Position numbers and translations under genes: made by a program
DNA from: Breviolum minutum Mf 1.05b.01
Taxonomy: Eukaryota > Sar > Dinophyceae > Suessiales > Symbiodiniaceae
Length of the DNA: 64,000 nt
NCBI GenBank assembly: GCA_000507305.1
Contig: DF241147.1
Location: 70,161 to 134,160, forward strand
Direction: 5' to 3'
Part shown: positions 35,045-46,556 of the stretch, piece by piece
Position numbering within the stretch: the stretch's first letter is position 1
Layout: each line of letters begins with the position of its first letter
The notes under the pieces: generated by a model
Seen by the model: only the letters and a program-made list of their open reading frames with translations
What the model was told of the DNA's origin: nothing
Databases searched by the model: none

Positions 35045-37095
35045 CTATACACTTACAAATAACCTTGAAGGTGATTGACTCTCCTCCCAAAACACCCCAT
35101 CCCTTCCCACCCTTCCAGCCGCCTCTGCCACCTTCGCCACCTCCGCCTCCGGAACCACCTTTGGCCCCGCCGCGGCTTTCGCCGCGGTCGCCACGTCGAA
35201 GGCACCGGCAGCAGCACCGGCGGGCGGATGAACCCAGATGGCACGCCAGCCTTGCCGAAGGTTTCCCCAAGTTGATAGGTGAAAAAATGAGGGTTTTTTG
35301 TTGGGACTGCCATGAAAAAAAATATGTTTTTTTGTTTGAAAGATTTTCCTAAAAAGAACCTTCGTTTTACAAAACAAAATCCCAACCAAAACCAAAACTC
35401 ACTGTTTAAGAGGACTCATGTACCTTCATATGCACTGCAAGTCAAAAACGATTAAAATAATAGTCCCTTGGAATTGTTGAATAGAGATCCCTACTATAAT
35501 AAGCAGGTCTTTTCCGTTTAAGACTATTGAATTAATGGCCGCCTTGGAATTGCAGCATACATCTACAGTTTGGTTAGGGTAATTGATGGTAATTCGGTAG
35601 GTGAACACAATGACAAAAGAAAAATCATCGTTTCGAGACCACCAGCGAAAAAAAAAGTTTTGGTCACGTTTCTTTTTCCGAAGTTCTTCCCAGTTTTTTT
35701 AGGATAAAAAAACAAGAAATCTATTCGAATATCAAGCACCAGCCACTAAACCACACGCAAGAAAAGACACAATAAACGTTTGGTCTATCACATCAACCCT
35801 GCGTATACCACATATTGCTGGTATACATCTCCTGGTTTATTGGTCCGTCGTTGAACATCTGGGGTCATTATATCAACCCCAAAACAATGCACTATTTTTA
35901 CAACTGAATCCCTTCGAATTTACCATATCTTTCATTTCATGATCCCCCACATCATCTCAAAAAAAAAATATGATGATGCATCCCAAACAGGGGTCATGAT
36001 AAATTACAAACCCAAACAATGCACTATTTTCCGTGGAAATCCCTTAACCAATTTACCTTCGCAAGCATTTCTATCAAATCTGATCTCCCCAAAAAAAAAT
36101 GGTCTACCCATTTCCGGATCTATCCAACCATTCGAAAAAAAAAAAAACACTCGTTGCACGCACTCGTTGCACCACTTCCAACCCAACCGAGTTCCAAAAA
36201 AAACGCCGGGCGTTTTTCGTTTCTATCCAAGCCTGCATCTTGTGCCCCTTGGATGTCTTTTAGCAAGTTATCTCCCACCATCACCTCAGGCGAAACACCG
36301 ACACTTGACATGGAAAAAAACGTTCATGTCCTGAAAAGGCCCTCAAAAATGGGTGGAATCCTCATTGAAATGCAGAGAATCACTTTCTGTTGAGGTGTGA
36401 CGGCGGAAGGATGAAATTCGCCCAAGGAGTTTCTTTTCATACATAATGAAGATAAGAACGATACAAGTAACGTGAAGGGGAGGTTTTCGTCACTGATCTT
36501 CCTGCAAGAAAAAGGACATGAGCCACGAGAAAAACCTTCTTTCCATGATACTGGTTGTTTAATGAGAGGATCCATATTTCATGGTTTATGAACGAATCCC
36601 CATATAGCTGTGTAGGACATCATCCCCTACAAATCACCTAAACAACTAGGGGCCCTTTTTTGCTCACATGCGATATCCTAAGAATCCATGAAAAAAACCG
36701 CCTATTGGGGTGATGTTATTACAGCCTGGTTACCATGCAGGAAGGCTCTGGTAATAAGAAGCTTGTTTTTGGCACACCATCATCACAACATTGATGTACA
36801 ACCTGTAACATCCTACATCTCTCTAAAACACAACAGCAACACAAACACAAACAAAAGCTTTATAACAAGAATATTCTCCCAAAACCTGATTACTTCAGGC
36901 TCAAATACATGTAACTTCGATCTACCCACCCAGGATGCAATGGTCACCACCAGCATAAACATTACATCTTAAGGCTCTGTTGTAAGGAATCCCAACTTAA
37001 ACCTCTTTTTTGCCACAATTGCATCCTGGGTGGGGAGGTAGATTCATATTAATCATCACCACCACCACCACCACCACCACCACCACCACCACCAG

Positions 37096-37154
<59 letters not shown>

Positions 37155-40100
37155 CGAAACCCCCCAACAGAAAAAAATAATTTTAAAAAAACCTGACTTT
37201 CACCACCAGGAGACCAATTCTTCAGCAGCGCAACCGGACTTGGCCTGTGGACTTGGCGTTGCTAATGATTCCCTGGTTGTTGGAGATTTTGGCCCCTCTT
37301 CCCATTCAGAATGAGCCACGGAACAAAAAACGCAGGATACCCTCGCTAAAACTCTGAAAACAGGCCTTCTCAAAAGGAAACTAGTCTGCCAACCATCCAT
37401 TTTCAGGTGCTACGTTAGTTTTGGGGAGGGTACTTGAACCACTGCAATACTGGTTGTTTAATTGATAACGGTGACTTACAGGGTTTGAAATGCCGCTGGA
37501 AGTGAAGCACAGACCATTTCAAAGACTAGTCTACCCAGGAATTGTTGATGATATAAATGCCCTGCTGTTTATGGAAAAAAAACCTTCCAAAAATCGTCGA
37601 CAAATGGACTTTCAGGGATTCTAAAAAAGGGTGACCATCTTGTAAAAAGGGATGACCCCTCGTGGGTGAGTCGAGGTTTTTCTTCAACATTTGGTTGGTT
37701 TTTGATCTTGGTTACTTCAATGTTTTTAGTAACAGAAAATACGTTTAAAAAGGTGTGTTTGTTTTTTGAGCTTGTTGTTACTCATCTGTTAAACTTTTGT
37801 CTCTGTTTTGATTGTCGTTGAACTTGTTGTTGCTGTTCGTTGTTCGTTGTCTGTTATCTTTTCGGGGATATCAGATTCCTAAGAACAATGGTACTTTTTA
37901 ACTCCTTACTTTGCAGTGTTGCATCACTTTTTCACTTCGCACCTTCAAAAAAAACGGGTTACCAAAAATGAACTGGGATGTCCCAACAAAAATCAGTAAA
38001 TGGTTAGGATGAATGGGTTATAACCCATGTTTTTCATGGGGTATTCCTTGGGGTTTATAACCCGCGCTTAACTACTAACCATTTCCCAACTTCCTTGGAA
38101 CGTCCACCGCCCCCCCTGCCCTGGGACCTCGCAAAGCTGGAACATCCGCCGATCCGGTTTGGGAGCACCCGCCTATCAATTCCCGGCCCCAAAAAACGAG
38201 GGGGGGTTCGAACGTTAAAAAATGGGTGGGAAGATGTGTTTTTTCCTATGTTTTTCCCACACAAAACGCTGTCAAAGACATGCAAAAAATGCAAAAAACA
38301 TCAAAAAACCATGGAGAAACACATCAAAACAACCTGAGAAGATCTTCGTATCATGAAAAATCCAACTTCCAAGATCTTAAGCTGGTTTTCTACGACAAAC
38401 ATGTTTGTCCAAAGAGAAAGATCAAACATGAATCAATGATGTTCCGTGTTTTTGGGTGGAACAAGGAAAAATTTGGAAATAATCCCAAAAAAAGTTACGT
38501 GCCACACCTCCGAGGGCACACCCCGAAGCACCAACTATGGTTAACAGATCTCCAAACCAAAATAGCCTCCGAAGGTAAAAATTGCCCCAGGGATCCGTCT
38601 TTCCTAACAAAAGGGTGTGACGAAACCCAGGATGGGGGGATCCGAACTACTAAACCGATTCATATGCCACGAGCGTTCGCTAACCACCCCGAGGATAGCG
38701 GGGGGCCTTCTAAACCCAAGGGATAGTTACCTGGAAATTTGAAATATACTAACAGCTAGCCCCTGAAAATTTGAAAGGGCCCCTCCTCCCTCAAAACTAA
38801 CAGCTCACCCCCTTGAAAAAGAGGCCGAAACAGCCCCAAAACGGAACTTTCATCTGAACAAACGATCCATTTTCAAGGTTAAACTCTCTGTAAACATCCC
38901 GGAATTCTATTCCCCATCCCACCGTTTCAGCCTCCACAGAGTTCACATGGAAATCGATGATGTCCTTCCTTCAATCAACACTTGAAGTCAAATCGCAAGG
39001 ATGAAAAAGCTTACATTGACAATATTTGCATCACAAAAATATGTAATTATATGTCAATTATATTATATTATTCTTGTAAATCTTGATCGGCATAGTAATG
39101 TTCACACTAGATTCTTGATCGCCAAATCAGTGGGTTTCCAGTCATCGGAAAACATTCTGAAAAGGTTTGTGCCTTGGGTTGAGTGCATGGAGATGACAAA
39201 AAGCTGCTAAAATCAAGAGTTGTTGTTTCGAAATGCTATAAATCATTTTCTCAAGCACTCGTGGACCCGTTCGAAAAAAGCGTTCCAGGGAGAAACAGGA
39301 TAGTTCCTGATACTGATGCGGCAGCTGATTGACAGGGCAAATTTGCCTTTGAGAAATTGAATTTAGTTTCCAACCATGTAGGGTTTCAGGGGCGAACTGC
39401 CGGTTTTAGGGAGTGTAACTCATTTACAACAGCCGGGATTTCCGCCCCCCTGCTGCGGAAATCGTTGGTCAAGTATCAATGCCGTCATCGTTAAAGGATC
39501 CGCATTGCCATCGGTCAACGTACCTGGCAGGCAATGAACGGGGAAAAAAGACCCAACCAGAGCATGATTTGGAATCATCCAATTGAAACAACTACACCCC
39601 GAAGACTAACAAGTCCCCTAAAAAGGGAGATTATTGCAATAGGAAATACATCTTCCAACCAACCATCGGAATATTTTTCAGGGGACAGCCGGACCGCCGT
39701 TAGTCTTCCAGGGAGAAAACTCATAAAGAGATGGCCATCAGGTTCCAAGATACCCAAAACCACCTTTCCTGATCTTTCCCACCTTTCCAGGGGAAGCTTG
39801 GACCATTTTTTCTTGTGGTCGGAAAATTTCCCTTACAAACTGTTGACCGACAACCAGAAATCCGGGATCAACTCACCAGTTGAGGTTGGTAGTGGAAATC
39901 CCATGATTTACAACGGGTTTTTTTCCACCATCCCAGGTGGTGATCTTTGGGATTTCTGGTTGCCATCAACAGAATAACAAGTAAACACCTTACATTTGTT
40001 CAATACCTGAAGGAACCGACGATCGTGAAAATCCTTTGCCCAGATGGGATGTCTGTCCAACTTGTCCAAAGTGTCCGCTTGGGGTTAATGATGGGATCCT

Positions 40101-43100
40101 GGGCTTACAAGAAAGAATCACCCAAGAAGCAAGTTTTTATCATCACCCCTTTTTTTTAAATCACTTTAAGGGGTCACCTAAACAATTTCACGCATCTTTT
40201 CTTCCTTGAGAAAGATTTACAACCTAAACCTCAAACCATTTTTTGGTTGCCTCCGAATCTGTTCCTTTTCCCAAGCCAAATCTCTCCATCACACCCTATC
40301 CGGAGGTCTCCAGGTTAGGTGTAAATTTATTGAAACCCAGAATAAGGGATATCAATCAAGTCTTCATCTTTCTTAAGGTCAATCAATTAAGTTTTGTTCC
40401 CCAAATCTTTTCCCCCCACCCTCACTTTTCCCCATCCTTCCGATCATTGCCATGTAGTAAGTACCATGATTCATGATTACTAAGTCCCTCTAAGTAGGGT
40501 TATTCCCCTTTTGAAATGGCCTTTTCCATGGCGTATTGCAATGGGGGTTACTAATCCTAACCACTTACAAGTCCATGGGAACCCCATCCTCCAAGTAACA
40601 TGGTTGGAACATAACAAAATCCCCTTTAAAAACTGGGTAGGGAAGTTCATCCCGTTTGTAAAAAAAAACTTCAAGCAACCAGTGGGATGATCATCCTCCA
40701 AAGTAACCCCCGAAAACTAACATGTCCCCTAAAAAGGGGAGATTATTGCATTACGAAATACATCTGAACCAACCATTGGGATTTTCAGGGTTTTCAACCG
40801 TTCGTTTTCCAGGGAGTACCCTCTGGTAAACTAACATGGCAATGGAAAATAACCCTTTGGAAGATGTATTCCCTATTGAAAATGGTGATTTTCCATTTTG
40901 TTTACCGGAGTGTAACCCCTTCCCCCCAAGGCAGGGCTCACCCACTTTCCACTTCGCCCTCTTGAGTCGTTGCAGCATCGCTTCGACTCCCTCGAAGAGC
41001 TGCGGCGCGTTACGCTGTTGGTGCCACAGGGCGAAGACACGCTCCGCCGCACTGGCATCGCCTGGCAAGGGGGTTGACCGGTTGACCGTGGTAACGGAAG
41101 GGGAAGGGATCAATCCAAGTTGGTGGTTAAGCTGGGTATATATGGATGTTACCATGGGTTTTCCTACTAAAAATGATCATTTTGGGGTGTTTTGGGGGTA
41201 CCACCATTTAAGGAAACACCCATATAGATTCCTATTGGTTGGTTGGGTTGATGAGTTTTATTCCCCTTATAAAATGGACATAATGAGGAGTTTATCCCCA
41301 AATACTTGGAGGATGGGCTCCCACTTAGTACGGAAGGGGTCACTACTTGGGAGGATCATCATCCCACGGGTTGGTTGAGGGTTTTCTAATAAGGGATGAA
41401 AAACTACCCAGTTTTCAAGGGGATTATGTTCCAACCATGTTACTTGGAGGATGGGCTCCCAGGAATCGTAAGTGGCTAGGATTCCACCCCCATTTATAAG
41501 CCATGGAAAAGGCAATTGCGAAGTGGACCCATAACCCGAGGAATTGGGGACAAAACGATCACCACGGTTATCAATCAACAATTCCAAGGGAGCATCATTT
41601 CCACGTGATGACCCAGCCGTGACCAAACTCGATCCCCAAACATTGGGGGTGTCACCAACAACCATTTAAAAGGCTTACTTTTTCACCTTACCAAAAAAAG
41701 GTCACCAACTCCCAGAATTGCTAGGTGAAATGCTCGGGCCCTTGACTTCCAGATGATGACTGGTTTGAAACCAGGCCTGTAAGTCGTATCAAAGCCTCTC
41801 GGCGGCAAAAACCAAAATCATGTTTCCGCCTCGGCGTTTCGCGTTTCGCAGCGTCGGCGTTTCGTGCCCCCCAAAAAAAAACACATGGTCCAGATGCATT
41901 TTTTGGGGTGATTTTAATGGGTTTTAGGTCCCACAAACAGAGGACTCCATGGGAAGATTCCCTCCCGAAATGGTGGTTTAGTATAAGGGAATCCCCCCCA
42001 AATTCCCCTTTTTTTTCAGGATTTACCCTGGAAGTCGGTGAGTTTGCCACCATTCAAAAAATGGGAAACTTCCTTTTTAGAAGATGTTGCCAACCCCTAC
42101 TTTAAAAATGGTGGTTCGTAAACTGAAGCTATCAAGAATGGTGGACAAGGACTTCAAGGGTTGATTTTTCTTTTAAAAAAATGGTTTTACAGTATGATTT
42201 TGTGGGTTTGAGGATGTTTTATCCAAAAAAAAGTGGCGCAATTATTTTTCACCGTTTCAGGATTTTGTGGTTTCCCAATGTACATTTATAGAAAAATCGA
42301 CAAAATCTGCGGTGTGAAACATGTTTTTTTTTGGAAAATACCTATCTCTTGATAAATTTTAGATGAATGAAACGTTATACATAGCAGTGTGATTCTCTTT
42401 TTGCCAAACCAAAAAAGATCCTTAAAGGTCACAACCAAACTCCTCAAGAAAAGACTCCGGAGAATCAGAAACCTCAGGTTTTTCATCCAGGAATTTTCGG
42501 CAGGAGATCCAGGGAGGAAGTCTCATAGGATCATCCCAGGGATCGTGAGTGGTCAGGGTTCCACATCCATTTCTCAGCCATGAATGACCCTTTGGAAGGG
42601 GTCCCACAACCCGATCCGTAGGGAACAACAACGATCACCATGCTTAATGAACCACATATCCAAGTCCTGGGATGATCCTCCAAGAATACCCCACTTTCAA
42701 CGACCACGAACCAATTGATGACTTTAAAAACGCAACACGAAACCAGTAACTTCCCCCCGACCCAAACCATGGAACAAGACGAAAACTGTCAAAACCCATG
42801 GCAAAAACATCACCCAACGATTGTTGGTGGTTGATCCAACCCATTTGAAAATGTGCTCGTCAAAATTGATCATTTCCCCAATTTTCGGGGTGAAAACTCA
42901 AACAAAAATTGAAAAAAACACCACCGATGTTTTTCCAAAACACCAAGGTGCTCCGGAAACTCCTCTTGCACTTGTAACATGCGATCTCTAAAGCTCTCGG
43001 GCGACTCGGCTTGATGTTTTTCTGCCTTCAAGGCGTCGCACATTGCCTGCTGGGAGAAATTTGACCCACGGAAAGCTACCACCTCCGCCCAAAAAGGAAC

Positions 43101-44836
43101 GGCCATATGGAAACCCTTCAATTCCACAGGTCATTGATTTAATGGTCTTGAACCGAAAAGACCATCATTCTCGTAGGGATTTACAATCAACAATTCCAAC
43201 GGACTATTATTCTAATGGTCTTTGACTTCATTTATATATGTATGTATATATATATATATATATATAAAAACCCAGGAGGTCAAGCCGACCATCGAAAGAG
43301 GTATAGTCTACCCTGGAAGTGTTGAAGAAAAAAAACGAAAACCTACAAAACCAATGTCGTCTTTGTGTGGATTTCGGCCATTCAAAAAAAAAAACGGTTG
43401 GACCTCCGGACTTCCAGAGCTGAAAATAAGGGATCCCTCCGAAAAAAGGAATTTGGGATTCCGCAGTATTCAACAAAGTATCCGTTTTTTCTTGTCAGAT
43501 CTACCCTCCCTGAAACTAAGATAGACCCCTGGAAGATAGACCCCTTGGAAGTTTGGAGATTCCTATTGGGAAACCATCATTGTTAGGGGCGAACTGTCAG
43601 TTTCAGAGAGGGTGCATACTGAGTTCTTGGTTTCCGAAAACTTCAAGCTTTGCCATTTCAAACTCTGGAATATTCCATTGCGAAGGCAAAAAAATGGGAG
43701 AAAAAAAAGAGTCTGCGAAGTTTTTGGTGTTTTCAAGACCAGAGTTGTTGGTTGTTTCTTGCCTCCATCCCATCTTTACCGCCTCTAGATATATCATCAC
43801 CCAAAAAAGAATTCTCATATATCAACCTAGTAAAAATGTCCACAAATCTTTATTATGGACCTCAAACCTACATGTGTAAATCTATCTATAAAATATGTTT
43901 CTACTCGTTTTTGGGTCTCCTATTCTTAATCCTCAAACAGAAAAAACTCCATAAACCTACATACTACCAACAAGGCAAAAAGCCCAAGATTTTTGAGGCT
44001 CTACCATACCCTGCAAGTCCAACCACCTTACTTTTACAGGAATAGCTTGGTTCACGAACCCCCCCCCATTTTTTATAGTAAAGATTTATGGATCATCTAA
44101 AAGGAAACATGTTTAGAATGGTGGCAATGACTTCCACGGTACATAAATGTACCCTGGAAGTCCACGTCTTCCACACCAAAGACTACTGTTATTTGTTTTA
44201 ATACGACTCAAAAAAAAGCAGGCTGGGATGGGATATGTTAGTTCCCCGGACTTCCATGGTACATATCTGCCTATCAACCAATCCACCTTTTATCGACGAG
44301 CACCCGAGCCACCTTCAAAAACAACCCTGGCCGGATACGGATACGTTGAAAAAAAACGGATTGTTTAAGGTTCCGGGATCCGGATATTTCATGCTTTACG
44401 GCACGTAAATGTTTCAAAACCCCACCCGGAAACTTTCCATTGAATCCTGGTTGTTTAAGGTCCACAAAATCCTGGAAAAACCTCGGGGATCCGGACATCA
44501 TCCCCTCATTACCTGGATCTTCCTTCCTTCCTTTTGTGTGTAAAATTTCTGGGGCTAAAAATCACCGGGAAAAAAAAACTATCAAAAAAGGCAGATTTCT
44601 ATTACATATCTGGAAGATGCAGATATTTATAGGATAGATGAATTCAGATGGTCTCACCTGACACTTTCTTCCTATGAAACACCCTAAACAACCAAGGGGT
44701 CCTCCAAACTTTTCAAACACCTGGCCTCATGTGCTCGTGTCAAGGTCTCCGCTGTGCTCCACAGCGTATCGTCCAGATCGAAGACCACACATCGAAGGCT
44801 TCGACGGCCCAGGGCGGAGGCCATGGCGGAGGCCAT
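35045..44836 (-). CDS. HAD-superfamily phosphatase, YigB-like, eight exons
   Basis: Exons (minus): 44726-44836, 42925-43046, 41777-41829, 40942-41061, 39477-39523, 38120-38172, 36233-36303, 35045-35250; about 260 residues against 238 for E. coli YigB. HAD motif I is VVFDLDDTLW in exon 1 after MASAMASALGRRSLRC. Exons 2-4 give the helical cap (ALKAEKHQAESPESFRDR, REALIRLTG, ASAAERVFALWHQQRNAPQL). Motif II is LTDGNADP (exon 5), motif III AGAPKPDRRMF with the lysine (exon 6), motif IV EVMVGDNLLKDIQGAQDAG (exon 7), followed by WRAIWVHPP (exon 8) and an Ala-rich tail. The family dephosphorylates small phosphorylated metabolites with a catalytic Asp and Mg2+; YigB acts on a riboflavin precursor and FMN, but the substrate here is inferred. 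Introns 1, 3, 6 and 7 read as GC-AG. The edges of exons 2, 3 and 5 are least certain; the segment between motifs II and III looks short. An N-terminal targeting role for the Ala/Arg start is possible. Confidence 0.85.
35440..35560. repeat. F4 element inside HAD intron 7
   Basis: TATGCACTGCAAGTC and GGAATTGCAGCATACAT flank AAGACTATTGAATTAATGG and CGATTAAAATAATAGTC. The arms are degenerate. Confidence 0.6.
37042..37152. repeat. ACC then ATC microsatellite in HAD intron 6
   Basis: About 14 ACC triplets switch abruptly to about 20 ATC triplets. Confidence 0.95.
37338..37432. repeat. F1 element in HAD intron 6
   Basis: TACCCTCGCTAAAACTCTGA and TACGTTAGTTTTGGGGAGGGTA arms, with core AAAAGGAAACTAGTCTGCCA. 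The left arm is shortened. Confidence 0.8.
37976..38104. repeat. F10 element at the start of HAD intron 6
   Basis: GGATGTCCCAACAAAAATCA and TTTCCCAACTTCCTTGGAACGTCC arms, with inner GGTTATAACCC and GGGTTTATAACCC. It ends only about 16 bp from exon 6. Confidence 0.75.
39440..39476 (-). other. GC-rich hairpin at the exon 5 donor region
   Basis: GATTTCCGC and GCGGAAATC pair around AGCAGGGGG, a short strong stem-loop just after the motif II exon. It may influence donor choice, which is why the exon 5 end is uncertain. Confidence 0.6.
39597..39718. repeat. F1c element in HAD intron 4
   Basis: CCCCGAAGACTAACAAGTCC and CCGTTAGTCTTCCAGGGAG arms around GCAATAGGAAATACATCTTC. It is closely related to 40704-40817. 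Confidence 0.75.
39839..39972. repeat. F2 element in HAD intron 4
   Basis: ACTGTTGACCGACAACCAGA and TTTCTGGTTGCCATCAACAG, matched CAACCAG-type arms. Confidence 0.85.
40479..40690. repeat. F5 element in HAD intron 4
   Basis: Contains CTTTTCCATGGCGTATTGCA, then the reversed F5 signature CCTAACCACTTACAAGTCCATG.. and CATCCTCCAAGTAACATGG. Boundaries are diffuse. Confidence 0.55.
40704..40914. repeat. F1c and F8 elements abutting and sharing one TA
   Basis: F1c runs 40704-40817 (TAACCCCCGAAAACTAACAT .. CGTTTTCCAGGGAGTA). F8 runs 40817-40914 (TACCCTCTGGTAAACTAACA .. TTTGTTTACCGGAGTGTAA). The terminal TA of the first is the initial TA of the second, so one probably inserted at the other's flanking TA. 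Confidence 0.8.
42025..42165. repeat. F3 element in HAD intron 2 (reference copy)
   Basis: TACCCTGGAAGTCGGTGAGT and GGTGGACAAGGACTTCAAGGG outer arms, with an inner GCCACCATTCAAAAAATGGG segment and CCCCTACTTTAAAAATGGTGG. Related copies are near 1731, 4731, 18040, 34729 and 46680. Confidence 0.8.
42527..42688. repeat. F5 element in HAD intron 2
   Basis: AGGATCATCCCAGGGATCG and TCCTGGGATGATCCTCCAAG arms around TTTGGAAGGGGTCCCACAAC. It is one of the best-preserved copies, together with 61861-62021. Confidence 0.8.
43502..43613. repeat. F1 element in HAD intron 1
   Basis: TACCCTCCCTGAAACTAAGA and GAACTGTCAGTTTCAGAGAGGG arms. The core shares CTTGGAAGTTTGGAGATTCC with the copy at 1953. Confidence 0.8.
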
Positions 44837-44984
44837 GGCCGTTTTTTCACGCCGCAAGGATGATATGATGTCACCGTTTTATTGCCCTTAGATTATGAAA
44901 CTGAGCTCCAAAAAGAAAACGAAAAACAAAGAGGGTTGGATGTAAAGAGTGTTGGAAGTTGCAACAATATCACATATATGTACA

Positions 44985-45085
44985 CCCACGAAGTTTAACA
45001 GCTCGCCCCTGCAAAATGGTGGTTGGAAGACGATCCTTTCCTATTGGCAAGGTAACTTTTCAGGGGCTATGTTAAACTTGGGGAG
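44985..45085. repeat. F1-subfamily element upstream of HAD
   Basis: TACACCCACGAAGTTTAACA and TATGTTAAACTTGGGGAGGG arms. It lies about 150 bp upstream of the HAD start codon, so it could lie in the promoter or 5' UTR intron. Confidence 0.8.
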
Positions 45086-45089
45086 GGTA

Positions 45090-46168
45090 TATAATATATA
45101 TATATAGGCATATAACATATGATTTTCATACATACAGTATTGTTTTTTTTGTTAAGGTTCCTTCCTTTGAGGGCCTGATGAAGAAAGACAAGCCTGCAAT
45201 TTCTAGACCTGGTTTTGGGGTTGGGAAGTTTCAACTTGCTTCCCAAATTGAAAAAGTGTACCCAGCTTACAAATGTGTTGCCATCATGGTTCTGGGATCT
45301 TTTTTGAACGTCACCAGCTTGAAGCTCAAAATAATGGTTTCACCCCTTTCCAGTTTGCGGGATGCAGGTCGCCAATTCGCATCCAACCACTTGGTGGGTC
45401 GAAAAAAAATGGATCGAAAATCGAGTTGAAAACTTACTCCGCAACAATTGTCTTTTACTGTCTTACACGGAGTAAATCGGTAACGAGATCTTCACAAGCC
45501 CATCTACCTGCAAAACAAGTTGCTGTTAATTCCCATCAACTCTAAACCCAAAATCAGCCACAGTTGCTTAAAATAATGGTACTTTCCTATATCTTCCAGG
45601 TAGTTTTTTGTATCCATCCATCTGCATCTAGGTTTTGTATCTCCATCAGATGCATCCGTGAAGCCCGCAGGATCATGAATTGGAAGCTTCAGTTTTTTTG
45701 GGGGGAAGGGACCTAATTCCCTGATAGCAAAATGATCACGGAGATTTTACCATGTTTTGGATGGAAAAAAACTGTTCCCTTGGCACAACCTAACCATACT
45801 CCGGCTAAGGAAGATGGGCTGGCAAAGGGAACATCCCTAGTTGGTGAATAGGAAATACCAAAAATTCAAAAGGTTCATTTCTTCCATGTTCCATTGCCGC
45901 GTTTGTGAGTTTCCTCGAGGCAAAAAAAAAGCACCTAACTCCCCTTTGTAAAACTCAAAAAAAAAAAACACATCTTCCAAAAAACGAAAAAAATGATATA
46001 CGCATGTGTTAATATACGCATATGTGTACAAAATCAAAAGAAACACATCACCAAAACAAACAACACAAAGACTCATTCGATTGGCTGAGACCAACAATAG
46101 CATGCTGTTAATGGAAAAAATCACAACTTTCGCCAAGAAATAACACCAAGTTTACTTTTAAGCAACTA
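45090..46168. other. inter-gene stretch, nothing secure
   Basis: A GC-richer block at 45180-45450 is open on both strands (plus: KDKPAISRPGFGVGKFQLAS). I found no splice support and leave it uncalled. The rest is A-rich with poly-A/T tracts. Confidence 0.4.
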
Positions 46169-46281
46169 TATGGTGGTGTCCTAAAATGGTGGTACCCCCA
46201 AATCACCCATTTTAATAGGGTTTTCCATTATAAACCATCCATTTTGGGGTGGGTACCACCACTTATGGAAACACCCATATT
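46169..46281. repeat. F6 palindromic element (reference copy)
   Basis: TATGGTGGTGTCCTAAAATG and CTTATGGAAACACCCATATT arms, plus inner GGTACCCCCAAATCACCCAT and GGGGTGGGTACCACC. Other copies are near 34175, 41145 and 56170. Confidence 0.75.
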
Positions 46282-46556
46282 CCCTCACCTACAATAATGG
46301 CTCCCCTAACGAAATTGGATACGTGGATGCAAATCCCAAACATTGCACGTATCCCACATCCCTCAAACTGGGGTGGGGGTTGTTTGTAGGCTTTGCTGGG
46401 GTGAAACAGCGACGTCCCGCCCCTTTAAGGATCACGGGTTTGGTAGTCTAAAAGGCGCCCTTTTTTAGTCGTGGGCGACCCCCCCAAAAAAAAAGATCCC
46501 TCCTTAAACATTTTCCACAACAAAAAAAAAGTGACCTCCAAAAAAAAAATGACCAC

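Noticed and set aside
38226..38726. 166-codon plus-strand open frame
   Set aside because: It lies antisense within HAD intron 5, with Lys/Asn-rich composition and no splice or codon support.
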